Shown here: in pieces, positions 21,071 to 33,558 of the stretch
Position numbering within the stretch: position 1 is the first letter of the stretch
Layout: each line of letters opens with the position of its first letter
Assembly: GCA_029964075.1 (NCBI GenBank)
Contig: CM057134.1
Span: 23,228,905-23,292,904 of the forward strand
Direction of reading: 5' to 3'
Origin: Patiria pectinifera
Taxonomy: Eukaryota > Echinodermata > Asteroidea > Valvatida > Asterinidae
Length of the DNA: 64,000 bases
Program-made: the position numbers and the translations under genes
The notes under the pieces: model-generated
The model's input: the letters and a program-made list of their open reading frames with translations, nothing else
What the model was told of the DNA's origin: nothing
Databases searched by the model: none

Positions 21071-21371
21071 TATTACACACTTATACATTAAAATTGAGAT
21101 ATTAGTTAGGAATAAGCCATGGATCGTTTTTTTTTACATTTAACATACGTTTCTGAGATCAAGGAAATCAGTGCAGTTGCCAATTTTGTTCTTAGTTCTT
21201 TAAAGATTTAAATACAAATAGTTTGATAAAATGAGGGATGTTTTCTAATTTAATGTATTAAATTAAACATGTATGTACATGTACATTTGACCCTCGCTCC
21301 TATCCCCTGTTGTGATCAATGATTCGTTAAAATGCAATGTCTTACGTCATGATTATCTCATAAATGTTTCC
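21071..21371. other. no recognised gene
   Basis: AT-rich spacer between the left R2 arm and the minus-strand gene fragment. Confidence 0.3.
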
Positions 21372-21593
21372 TCAGGAATGATGCCACGAGGCATTATTTT
21401 CCACAAAAGTTTCTACTGTCCCTTCAGCTCCGTATTCTACATCAACTGGCAATGCATTTATTGCCCTCAACCCTTCAACATTAGCCAGGAATTGAGCATA
21501 TACTTCTCCGGCGTTACAATTTAAACCTTTTTGTGGACAACGTAGTTTTTCTGGTGTAGTTTGCATGCAGATAATGCAAGCAGTCCAATCCAT
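21372..21593 (-). pseudogene. fragment of an invertebrate CxxC...WHxS repetitive protein family
   Basis: From the ATG at 21591-21593 (minus) the frame reads MDWTACIICMQTTPEKLRC, then FLANVEGLRAINALP and ETFVENNASWHHS before a stop. Many aquatic-invertebrate genomes encode multicopy uncharacterised proteins that open with a C-x-x-C cluster followed by LxNNASWHxSCxxxF. Here the sequence ends exactly before the second Cys block. That may be an exon end or a truncation. Assignment is by memory of the pattern. Confidence 0.45.
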
Positions 21594-21639
21594 GATGACT
21601 TTTTGTCCTGAAATACGATAGTAACAGTTCACATAAGCA

Positions 21640-22135
21640 ATAAAAAGGTAGAATGTTCAAACCAATTATACGTTCCAATGTTGCAAAATAATACGTTTTG
21701 TGGAAGTTTGTAAACTTGCAAAGGTATATTTTACGCAAGATGAATTATATCTACAATTTCTACAAAGACTGCTGTTTATTTTTACCAAACTCTCTAATAG
21801 TTAATAAACAAGACTACAGATGAAGCTTTTTTAAAGATTATTTATTTGCACGATCTCAGTCGCAATCCAGCTTTGTGGAAACAAGAAAGGATAAACTACT
21901 CACACATTGGACCTTCAGAGATCCTCTGCTCGTGTCACACAGAAGATGATGTCTGATGGATACTTCAATAGGATAGACGGTCCATCAACGACAAGGATGG
22001 TGCATTTAATCGAGAAACACACTTGTGCTTGTGCATCATGGATAATTGTTTGTCTTTTTCACGTCCCAAACTAAAAACCTTTACAAACTGCAGGACATGA
22101 CTTGCTGCACTGGTATTGTGTTTGTAATGGTTACA
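21640..22135. other. no recognised gene
   Basis: Unassigned sequence to the left edge of FB2. Confidence 0.3.
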
Positions 22136-22585
22136 GCCCGATAGTACGAAGGTTCTCTAGTCCGAAGGGTCATTAGTCCAAAGGTTCGTAGTCCGAAGGT
22201 TCAATAGTCCGAAGGTTCGATAATCCGAAGGTTCGATAGTCCGAAGGTCCCATTAGTCCGAAAATAGAATGCGGTTAATTGATCCGAAGGTTCGATAGTC
22301 CGAATAGACGATAGGGTTCGATAGTCCGAATTGAGAAAAAGGTTCGATAGTCCGAATTGAGAATAAGGTTCGCTTGTCCAAATGGGCAATACGGTTCGTC
22401 AGTATGACTCTTCGGACTATCGAACCTTACTGTTGATTCGGACTATCGGACCTTATTGTCGATTCGGACTATCGGACCTTACTGTCGATTCGGGCCATCG
22501 GACCATCATAGAGTCTTTTCGGACTATCGAACCTTATTGTCAATTCGGACTATCGAACCTTTGGACTATTGAACCTTATTTTCAA
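22136..22585. repeat. FB2 left array, itself a hairpin
   Basis: About 15 forward units of GGTTCGATAGTCCGAA (some with ATTAG or GATAG variants), a short turn near 22395, then about 8 inverted units TTCGGACTATCGAACC. Single-stranded, this part alone would fold into a stem of roughly 180 bp. Confidence 0.85.
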
Positions 22586-22758
22586 GCCCGCTGGAACAAA
22601 CTTTTGCCAGGGGGTGCTGGAATTTCTAAAGGACGGACAAAATTAATGCGAACGCGGAGCGCAAAGCCCTTACGGCGTGGCTTAAAGGGCCCCTAAAGGT
22701 TTTAGAATACGGATGCTCTGTGGTGCAATATGAGGCGATTCCTAGCCACTTTCATATG

Positions 22759-24349
22759 ACTTTTTTAGAGAACGTTTTTTTAGATTATAAAGACAATTTA
22801 TTTCACTTTTTTGTTTAGAATATACTGTTGCTCTTATAACGTTTCTACTTTACTGAAAAGTCGAAAACCCTTTATGTTTATCTGCATTCTTTGTTCCATT
22901 TAATTCTGGACAAAGAATTGTATCATTATGCATGACATCGCATGTAAATATTATTGTTGCTAGGCTGCTTTCTTACATTTAGTAAATTCCGTCGTGTATG
23001 TTTTGTTTTATTTTCCAAGCCCTTACGGCGTGGGGCCACAGGGCCAGGGGCCTGCTTTAAGGCCCCTGAAAATATTGGATTCTGGATGCACTGTGATGAA
23101 ATATACTGAAGTATATACTTAAACTTCTAAAACCCGAAAGGGTGTTTTTTTGGTTCAAGTTAAAAAAAATGGTTCCACTAGAAGCGGGTGAATTTCTGTT
23201 CATAAAAATATTCACATAGGCCTAAACGATGTAGCTCTTCATATATTTGCAGTGTTATTTGTTTGTTACAGGGAATGGCAAATATAAAAGACTAACAGAC
23301 CAAATGCATCTTTATGTTTATGATCGGTAGGTGGCAAGTTTGGGGCTAGGCAAGGATTTATCGGTCTACTGAGTTTTTATGAGAAAAAACTTGCAAAGGG
23401 TAACACATGAATAGCTTTTTTATTAAAACGAAACTACACTGGAACTAGTTTCAATGGAAGCCCGTCCCACTCCTATTAGGTTGGGATGTGTGTGAACCTT
23501 GATATTTGTTAAAGGGTTATATATATCATTTGCTTTTGCCGTAATTTTCAGAAATGGATGGAATTTGGGGGTTGGAAATATATAGCAAATATGGTTGCAC
23601 TGACTTTTTTAAGGTTTTGGGTTCGAAAATGCTATAAAAACCAAGAAAAACAATCATTTTCCTGTAGTCTGGTTCCCTGACTCCATATAAGAAGAAACAG
23701 AGCAGATTACATACATTGGGGAATTGTAAGGTCAGGGAACCAGTCTAGCTGGCTCGTACCCATTCATAGGTTTGTAATCGATTGCAAACAAGTGCGATGG
23801 TCAATTGGGGCCAGTATTTGAAAAAAAAGCCAGTTTTTTCCAACGTTGATCGGCCGATCAGCGTTGGAAATTGATACAAAAATACCACTTTTCTTGAAAA
23901 TGGCAGTATACCAGGTGCCATGATTTCACAGGATGCTTTACACTGTCATTCACTAACCGTCCAGCATGGTATTTCAAAATGATTTGGTAGTTTTGTTTTT
24001 TGATGTTTGCAAATGTTGTATTTTCCCTTTAATGTTGAGTACAGAATGCTAGCAACGTCAATGAAACTTTTAAATGAAAAGAAAAACCTTCAGGGGAAAG
24101 GTATGAACTTTGCCCCTATTGAAAGATCGAATGAAAAAAATCGTGGCAAGCATAATCAACTTTGCCACCATTGTCATGGCCGAGGTTATTTTTTTTGGGT
24201 CAAAGCTTCCATTATGGCGGAAATATCATAGACATGTCATGATTTTAGATACATTGAGAGAAATATCGATTCTGCACTGCCTGAAATTTAAAAAATACCT
24301 CCTCCTGATATTTTACAGTGTTACTTTGTGCTAGACGTTCGAAGCGCCG
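22759..24349 (+). repeat. tandem duplication unit A (1591 bp, with insertion)
   Basis: Unit A aligns end to end with unit B (24350-25429). Both begin GACTTTTTTAG and end GCTAGACGTTCGAAGCGCCG. The only large difference is the 520 bp (MITE plus one TTAA) at 23509-24028. Confidence 0.85.
23513..24028. mobile_element. TTAA-flanked MITE, family T1, copy 1
   Basis: TTAA at 23509-23512 and 24029-24032. Ends are AGGGTTATATATATCATTTGC and GCAAATGTTGTATTTTCCCT. Internal landmarks (CCAAGAAAAAC, TTGGGGAATTGTA, CGGCCGATCAGCGTTGGAA) match the copy at 55924-56438. Unit B has a single TTAA at 25105-25108 in place of the element, a natural empty site. Confidence 0.92.
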
Positions 24350-25429
24350 CGACTTTTTTAGCAAACGTTTTTTTGAGATTATAAAGCCAATTTATTTCAC
24401 GTTTTTGTTTAGAATATACTGTTGCTCTTATAGCGTTTCTAATATAGTGAAAAGTCGAAAACCCTGTATTTTTTATCTCCATTCTTTGTTCCATTTAATT
24501 CTAGACAAAGAATTGTATCATTATGCATGACATCGCATGTAAATAATATTGTTACTAGGCTGCTTTCTTACATTTAGTAAATTCCGTCGTGTATGTTTTG
24601 TTTTATTTTCCGAGCCCTTACGGCGTGGGGCCACAGGGCCAGGGACCTGCTTTAAGGCCCCTGAAAATGTTGGATTCTGGATGCACTGTGATGAAATATA
24701 CTGAAGGATATACTTAAACTTCTAAAACCCGAAAGGGTGTTTTTTTGGTTAAAGTTAAAACAAAATGGTTCCACTAGAAGCGGGTGAATTTCTGTTCATA
24801 AAAATATTCACATAGGCCTAAACGATGTAGCTCTTGATATATTTGCAGTGTTATTTGTTTGTTACAGGGAATGGCAAATATAAAAGACTAACAGACCAAA
24901 TGCATCTTTATGTTTACGATCGGTAGGTGGCAAGTTTAGGGCTAGGCAAGGATTTATCGGTCTACTGAGTTTTTATGAGAAAAAACTTGCAAAGGGTAAC
25001 ACATGAATAGCTTTTTTATTAAAACGAAACTACACTGCAACTAGTTTAAATGGAAGCCCGTCCCACTCCTATTAGGTTGGGATGTGTGTGAACCTTGATA
25101 TTTGTTAATGTTGAGTACAGAATGCTAGCAACGTCAATGAAACTTTTAAATGAAAAGAAAAACCTTCAGGGGAAAGGTATGAACTTTGCCCCTATTGAAA
25201 GATCGAATGAAAAAAAATCGTGGCAAGCATAATCAACTTTGCCACCATTGTCATGGCCGAGGTTATTTTTTTCGGGTCAAACCTTCCATTATGGCGGAAA
25301 TATCATAGACATGTCATGATTTTAGATACATTGAGAGAAGTATCGATTCTGCACTGCCTGACAATTTAGAAAATACCTCCTCCTGATATTTTACAGTGTT
25401 ACTTTGTGCTAGACGTTCGAAGCGCCGCG
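24350..25429 (+). repeat. tandem duplication unit B (1080 bp, empty site)
   Basis: Head-to-tail copy of unit A without the MITE. GATATTTG-TTAA-TGTTGAGTAC at about 25097-25118 is the uninterrupted target. Confidence 0.85.
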
Positions 25430-25664
25430 CTTAGCCGCGGCAAAACTAGAAACAAACAAAACGAAGGAGATATTTTTAGAGCAAGCATAATGTATAGCGC
25501 AGCGGCGGCGCAATTTCAACGTCGTAGAACACTGCTGGCTGGAACACATTTTTGCCCGGGAGTAGGGGGTGCTGAAGCATATTTCAGCACCCCAATCCAA
25601 AAAGTTGGGGGTGCTGCAGCACCCACAACACCCTCCGTTCCCGCGGGCTTGTTATTTTCGTTTC

Positions 25665-25915
25665 GGACTATTGAACCATCGGACTGATTAACCTTATTCT
25701 AAATGCGGACTATCGAACCTTCGGATAAATAAACCTTCAGACTGATGAACCTTCGGATTAATGAACCTTCGGACTATTGCTTCAAATGTTCGGATTAACG
25801 AACCTTATTTCATTTTCGGACTAACGAAACCCCCTTATGGAAAATTTGTGCATTTGAACTATCGAACCTTCGGACTAAAGAACCATCGGACTATTGGGCC
25901 TTCAGACTATCGGGC
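25665..25915. repeat. FB2 right array
   Basis: Inverted, more diverged units such as CGGACTATCGAACCTT and GGACTAATGAACCTTC, ending CTATCGGGC. Confidence 0.8.
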
Positions 25916-26375
25916 GGCCCCCGTTTGTAGTACATTGTTAAAAGACGTACCATCACCATTTCCGGCCACTCTGTTAATCTATTTCAGGTTACCACGTTCC
26001 TTTCTGTCTGGCTCCTTACCCATACCTCATTACCCGTAATATACAACACATATAAGAATGTTACGTCTTCCAGCTATAGTAAATGGTCAAAACAAATGGA
26101 TGTGGTAAAAACCAAATTCAAGGAGCCGCACAATTTCACACAATTTATTTTCTGCGTGACAAATACCTTTATTGTAGCACTTTTGTCCATAATCAAAAAT
26201 GCTTAGATTTTTCAAGAAAATTTGAAAATAGTGACGTCACTGCAAGAGCAAATCAGCTTATTGTTACTTAAATGTCACTGATTATATCACTCTTCAATTC
26301 CCTGACCCTCAAAATGTCAAATTAATTACTTGGAATCTCATCACAACGCTTCACGACCTTATTTTCTACAATTAA
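25916..26375. other. no recognised gene
   Basis: Spacer between FB2 and the right R2 arm. One TGACGTCA occurs near 26232. Confidence 0.3.
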
Positions 26376-27115
26376 TTACTGTACGAGCTCGGTAGTATAT
26401 TGTGACGTCATTATTACGTCATAAAGTACCCTTCCTGTCATCTGATTTTTTTTGCATCCTAAAATGATCGTAACACATTGGCAAAGCTTTGGTGAAAAAA
26501 TGGTGCTTTTAAATACCATGTAACGATCCTTAGCATTTTTGTTACTAATGTAGCTCGCTATAAGATGCCTCACTTTTCCGCTTATCTTTGGAACAAGTTT
26601 AAACATATTTATGATACTAATAATCAATTGCAAAAACTCTTTTGGCATAGAATTTGAACTTTTCTCTCGAACTTAAAAACAACATCTCACAATACCACAT
26701 ACTGTTTGCATGTTTAAACAAAGTGTCCATGTGACTACCCAAAATCCATGATTTTAGCCTAAAAAACATGTCTTTTGACCAAAAAGTTTTTTTTTGGACC
26801 CACAAAATCACCCTTAACTATATTCCATCCCCATGACATACCACTCAAATGAAAGAGCTTGCTGTCCCCTTTCTTTTGATACCACATTTGTTGCTGTAAT
26901 GCTTGTAGTTCTAAAGATTATTATCAATTTATATTTTTTTTCATGTAATAATTAGCTGATGACGTCATAATGACGTCATACATGCCCTTCCCATCATCCA
27001 ATTTTTTGCGTCCGTCTTTTTTTCGAAAAGGTATACCATGGAGATGCTTTGGTGAAAAAATGGTGCTTTTGTCCACTGTGTCACGATTTTTTCACTAAGG
27101 TACCTCACTACTATG
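26376..27115 (-). repeat. right arm of the large inverted repeat (family R2)
   Basis: Mirror image of 20465-21070: the 26376-26600 block matches 20880-21070 and the 26940-27115 block matches 20470-20640, both reverse complemented. It contains TGACGTCATAATGACGTCAT. The two arms are about 5.3 kb apart and enclose FB2. Confidence 0.75.
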
Positions 27116-27224
27116 TCTTTTCACGACAAGCGCATCGTATTCGCAAAGTGACGTGAATTGCCTTACCCATAGAGAACATTGCCAAGCATCTTGTTGGGAG
27201 CAGGATTTCATTCCCCCTCACATT

Positions 27225-27320
27225 GATCCGGATCCGCTCACTGAGCTTGGCTGGACGAGGTTTGATAGTGACTTTGTCCCAGTTTTGGCAATCAGGTTTA
27301 AAATAACAAAGAAAATGACA
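27225..27320 (+). pseudogene. possible C-terminal fragment of a repetitive invertebrate protein
   Basis: The frame LTELGWTRFDSDFVPVLA followed by basic residues resembles the ELGW...FVPV tail of multicopy invertebrate proteins with CxxC N-termini (compare 21372-21593). Only a short motif supports this. Confidence 0.25.
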
Positions 27321-27429
27321 CAACTGTCAACAACAGTAGTACACAATATTTTTTATAAACAACCCTGCAGGCGAACAATATGATTCAGAAAATCCACCTT
27401 TTTTTAAAGACAGGGTTCAAAAGGACTTT

Positions 27430-27692
27430 GTTGAATATTTTGAGCTTTTAAACTGAGGTTTTATCGCTGGTAATGTTTGAAGACAATTGTGACGACGATT
27501 CTTGAAATCGCATTTTTTGGATTGTGTTTAAGTGGTGATATTCTTTGAACGGATTGAGCAATTGCAGTAATGTTTTCATCTAAAAGTAGCTTATGAAATT
27601 GGCTTATTATGTTTGATACATGTTCTTTTAAAAATGAAATAAACAATTTTGGGTTTGGGTTCCGCTTTTTTTTTTTACTCACCCTGTATTTG
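27430..27692. mobile_element. mariner-like MITE, copy 2 (truncated)
   Basis: Ends GGGTTTGGGTTCCGC .. TTTACTCACCCTG + TA at 27692. The inner part (GGTGATATTCTTTGAACGGA, CATCTAAAAGTAGCTTATG) matches 18214-18862. The left TIR is absent. Confidence 0.65.
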
Positions 27693-29167
27693 GTTTTGAA
27701 TTTTCATGTTGCCATTTTAAGAGCGTTTTGGTGTCTTTTTTTGGTTGTTATGTTAATACAAATGTCCATATTTACGAGCAAAACTGTGATGTCATTCAAA
27801 GCAGAAGCGACGATTTTTACATCTACTTCAGCATAAAAAGTCACCACAACGAGTAAATTTTTTTTATGCACAAATGTTTTGAATAAGCAAAATTGTGGAT
27901 TAACAATTTGAGTACAAAAGAGTGTGTTCCTAAAGTGACATCACAACAACAGCGCCCTCAGTTGTCAGGAAAAGCATGAAACATTTTAAATGTTTTAAAA
28001 AGTGCACTTTGTCAATCTTTTTTTTGTTTTTACCAAAGATGCCTCATAGTTGTATACATTTTAGAGGAATAGATATTTGCTTAAATATGTTCAAGTGTAA
28101 AATTATTTCATGAATCCTTTAAAGAACGCATCTAATTCCCGCAATTGCATGGAAAAAAAATGCATGAGACATATTCTGTCTCGATTTCATATAAAATTGC
28201 TACATTTGAAATTTAAAATAAGTTTGTAAATATATTTTTGTAACGTGCATCTGTACTCGTGTAACCCGTTGGATATTGGATAATTCGACGTCATTATAAT
28301 TTGGATCAGGTTATATCTTGCTGGGGGGTAAACGTGAAGCCATTAAGTGAAACCATAACGTCCTCATTAGTGTGGACATGGCTGACACCATACAACTCAT
28401 TAAGATCCTGCTACGAGTTACCATAATACTTCAGCCTGTCATTCGTAAAGAGTTCTTCCAGGACAAAGGATCTTCTCAAAGTAAGTGCTCTATACTGATG
28501 TTGCTCAGAAACTGCTGTGTATTTCGAGATGATGTTGTTTTGATGCTCCTGTGTCTATTTGCTTTTCTTGTTTGTGGTGTAGTGGGCTCATAACGAATTG
28601 AATCAGTTTCATAAATATCTCGATGCCACGACCACCCCATTCTTCGGGTACAAAAGTGCAATTTAAAAGGAACATTAAAGGGACACTGTCTCTCTATGCT
28701 TGTTCGAAATTAATCCTGAAATTTACGTAACATGTTGTTGTACAATTAATGTTTTGTCCGAAAACCTCAACCGAGAACCCCATTGTTTTGACTTCCCATT
28801 TTGTTAATGGCAAATTCTGAGTTTTCTCAGATTCGTACATAACGTGGACACAATTTTCCAGCGCATAAAACATTACGTCCATTAACCATCGAGTAGGATC
28901 GTATTATGCAGCGCATAGTGTATACCTGTCAATAATGTTGCATATTCTTTGCGAATAAATACATACGCAATGAAGGGTTATTCTTACAAATTAATCAAGT
29001 CGGACTAAGAGACTGTCTACGGAAGTGTCATAAATTATCCCGGAAAGATAGAATACTGAGATATTTATACGTCTTTCCTTTTATTGCTCACTATGGACAG
29101 ACGTCTTTCCCTGATACAGACTCGTCACAACGGGTCGGACATAATCGGCCGTAGGACACAATGAGTC
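27693..29167. other. no recognised gene
   Basis: AT-rich. The hydrophobic 73-codon frame at 28372-28593 (+) has no family motif. A possible TTAA-type end (TTAAAGGGACACTG) is at about 28676. Confidence 0.3.
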
Positions 29168-29400
29168 GGACACATAGGCGTAGCCAGCGAGGGGGGTGGG
29201 GGGGGGGGTGAGGGGGTATTTACCAAAACCACCCCCCAATATTTTGTAAAGACAGTGGGTACCCTTTTCCATTAAAATGCCCTCTTTTTCAACAGCCTTT
29301 AACCCCCCAGTATTTGTAAAGAGTGCCCTTCGTTTTTTAACAAGTGCCCTTTTTTGAGAAAAAGTCGAGTCCTTTTTTTGTTAAAGGTGATCGGTAAGGG
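29168..29400 (+). mobile_element. end of a hAT-like element (GGCGTAGCCAG type), copy 1
   Basis: ATAGGCGTAGCCAGCGAGG followed by a G-rich run, then CCCCCAATATTTTGTAAAGA and several GTGCCCTT repeats. The same features appear in mirror order to the terminus in the copy at 33895-34245. Confidence 0.45.
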
Positions 29401-29655
29401 TGCCTGTACCGCCCTGAAAACCATTATATTGTCTGTTTTCTTCAAAATGAATGCTTGCCAGAGTAGAATAATTTAGTCTTATTATTATCTTTAAACCAAG
29501 TATGCTTTTCAACAATAATTACGTCAGTTACTTTTTAGATAGCTGCAAATGATGGACTGTGCGTATAGGATCCTTTGCATTTAACTCCAAATTATCAAAA
29601 AGCTTACTTGGATTAAAGATCGCGCTGGTACCATGTCCTCCCTCCACTGAGACTG

Positions 29656-30885
<1,230 letters not shown>

Positions 30886-30964
30886 GTCTGTAATCACGCG
30901 AGGAGCCAGGTGCGAGTAAGCTGGGGGAAGTAATCGAACGCATTCATATAGGCCATCAGCCTGG

Positions 30965-31320
30965 GGGTTTGGTCGGTATCAAATGAGGGGAATAATGCTC
31001 ATTGTGATTTGGGCAAGGTATGCACTCATGAGGTTGGTAAAAATGTGATAGCATTGCAGCGGTGGCAGCTTTTTGGGTGCTATCACTTACAAAAAAATGG
31101 CAGACAAAGACATGCTTGTTACCACATAAGTGATCCGGTTCAGGCATATTAGCGGCCATTTTGAAAAAAAATTAATTAAAAGTGATAACACCCAAAGACT
31201 GCCACCGCTTACACTAAAAACCATCACACTTTCCAATTCTAGATGTGTATACCTTGCCAAAATCGCTATGAACATTGCTCTTTTCGATCCCGGTGGCCCA
31301 ATTTTTGGACCGAAGCTGAT
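30965..31320. mobile_element. palindromic MITE-like element
   Basis: CAAGGTATGCACTCATGAGG .. GCAGCGGTGGCAG .. GTGCTATCACTT is mirrored by AAGTGATAACACCC .. CTGCCACCGC .. GTATACCTTGCC. Boundaries are approximate. Confidence 0.6.
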
Positions 31321-31324
31321 AGCC

Positions 31325-31445
31325 TGATGTTCCACAATACCGATGTTCCCCGAAATCCTAGGTTTAGGGTTAGGGTTAGTCAGGGTTTGGATTGGGGAAC
31401 ATCGGTATTTGGGAACATAGGTATCGGGGAACATAGGTATGCACC
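31325..31445. repeat. small hairpin with two TTAGGG units
   Basis: ATACCGATGTTCCCC at about 31340 is mirrored by GGGGAACATCGGTAT at about 31394 and repeated as GGGGAACATAGGTAT. The loop contains TTTAGGGTTAGGGTTAG, too short to call an interstitial telomere. Confidence 0.5.
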
Positions 31446-33203
31446 CGCCATGGCCTATTTTTCCAAGTTAAACGAAAATTACAACGATTTTTAGCACATT
31501 CTTGGATCATTATAAGGGAAATAAACCCTAAAAGTTTCATGAAGATAAGCTCTTCCAAACGGGAGACATTCATTTTCAAAAATATCGCCCGCCAACGTGA
31601 ACATGTCTGTGTGCATGTAGTTTCATTCCAAATAAAGTGTTACGTAACCTTTTGTTACAATACGAGTGCACTGTTGACGCACCGTGATACTCGCGTGATT
31701 ATTTACGCTCTTAAGTTGGTTTCCTTCAACTGCATGGGTAAAATTGCTCAAAATTATATGCAGTGTAGTTGCGAGGGAATCATTCAGTTCTCTTCTATCA
31801 GAACGCGTTTGTGCTTTGTGGCCATTTTGAGTCGACTGCTGTTAGAAAATATCAGAACGCACACGATTCAAAAGGGGGGGGGGGTGAAAAGATAAAATAA
31901 ATCCCTTAAAATGTGTCCCCCCGGCAAAAACGCCACAGAAATTTGTATTTTGTCAACGTCTTCACAGATCAAACATAGGCCTACTTGTTTTCAGCACCCC
32001 GTCCCACTTTCAAGCAAAATCGTACCACGAAAAGAGTACAATGGATTGAAACGGTGGCGCACCCAGGATTTTTGGGGGTTTTTTTTTTGGGGGGGGCTCA
32101 AAAAAATTTTTTTCCAAATTTGGATTGAAATGCAATGTCGGGCAGGATTCAAAGAATATTTAATCAAAATATAAATGCCAAACCGAACACCCGGGGTGAA
32201 GTTAGTACACGAAAGTATTGCGTTATTTCGCAAAACCATTGGCTTATGTTACTGTTGCGTTATTGCGCAAAACTATTGCGTTATTTAAATGTTTGTGTTC
32301 ACTTTTAAAACCTGGCACGAACGGGCTTCCGTATGATTGATAGTGTATAGGTGATTTCGAACGATCAGTCAATCGACTTTTTTTGTGAATAAAAAGTGCT
32401 ATTGACGAAATTGTCGTTGTGCATGGTTTATCACAATTTTTTTTCGAAAGGTATCATAACGACTGAAACGTCAGGGTTATATAAGTTTTGAACATTTTTT
32501 TTGCTAATTTTGAGTGGTGTTATATGGAAACGAACAAAATGAAAAACAAAATGACTTTGAATGGTCGTCTGTATACCCGTACAGGGACGAATGTGATTGG
32601 ACCAGGGACTAAGGAGATCTCACAGGAAACAGCGCTGAAGGCACACATTCATGACCATAACGATAACATTTCCATCCGGAAATAAAAGAGATTACAATCA
32701 TTTCCTCTCCATATAGGAGTTAGGACCAAACCACCGCGAAATAATTTTTTTTTCAACAAATGCTACCCAAAATGTCGGATTTAGTTTAGTTTGCAACCGG
32801 TTACATATCCGTGTATGAGAATTATTTTCACAAGTGACAAACTAGGATCATACCACAAGCGGCTGCAAGTCAAAACGTATAAATGAACATTTGGGAAGGG
32901 AGGGCTTTTAATGGAAAATCTCGCTTTGCATCGAGAAAAGTTAAGACGCATTTTGGCAGTTTTCTACAAAAAAGGTGTGATATCAACAGACTTGAAATCT
33001 TGTTAGTTACTTTTTTAGTAACCTGCAGTAAACTAAATTTGGTTGCCAACAAACTGAACCCACCCTTATTCAAGGCAACAAACAAATGAATACAAAATTG
33101 ATAACCAAAGTCTGATATTACAATTTGCTGTCATATTTGCCTGCAGTTTATACTAGAAAGTTATACCCTTGTAATTGTCGTCTAAATATCAACCTTATGA
33201 CAG
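31446..33203. other. region upstream of the cyclase exons; no gene recognised
   Basis: Contains a G-rich repeat end (GGCGCACCCAGGATTTTTGG at about 32055), a possible FB1-like terminus at about 32320, and short open frames without motifs. Any promoter and 5' exons of the cyclase gene should lie here, but I cannot place them. Confidence 0.3.
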
Positions 33204-33558
33204 GTACAATGATGAATTAAAGAAAACGTTGCTCTATCAAGTCAACATGGCTTTAAAGAGAGGTCTATCTCACGATAGTCTGGTGGATACTCGCACCAAC
33301 AACCTTGCATCAAGTCTTGGTTCTATGAGTCAGGTGGATGAATCCATACGAGAAGCAATCCAGGATACCAAGAGTACCTTGTGCTCTGCTACTCCACTGA
33401 CACCAGTTGGCAAGAGGAAACAGATGATCAAGATGCTGACTTTGACACTCATGCCTATCGTTGTGCTGACTGCACTGGCTATCTCGGATTTGATTGCAAC
33501 CTTGACTAAAAGTATCGATGCTATCGAGATAAGACGTAATGTACAATTCAGTAGGCAG
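33204..33558 (+). CDS. cyclase exon 1 in window (N-terminal region, TM1)
   Basis: Encodes a polar, Ser/Thr-rich segment, then [20 protein letters not shown] (TM1 start) and ends RRNVQFSRQ at donor GTAAGATG. The in-frame ATG is at 33247. The acceptor AG at 33202-33203 has a poor pyrimidine tract, so this may instead be the first coding exon. Confidence 0.8.

Larger units (their letters stand above)
22136..25915. mobile_element. foldback element FB2 with GGTTCGATAGTCCGAA arms
   Basis: The termini are inverted: GCCCGATAGTACGAAGG on the left and CCTTCAGACTATCGGGC on the right. The left side is an array of GGTTCGATAGTCCGAA units (22136-22395) followed at once by the same unit inverted (22400-22585). 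The right side (25665-25915) is one more inverted array. The core contains segments related to the element at 62670-62984 and a 1.07-kb tandem duplication. No transposase recognised. Confidence 0.8.

Noticed and set aside
22120-25930. GTTTGTA as the target duplication of FB2
   Set aside because: The two copies lie at unequal distances from the element ends, so chance is more likely.
31363-31375. Interstitial telomere
   Set aside because: Only two TTAGGG units, inside a small hairpin.
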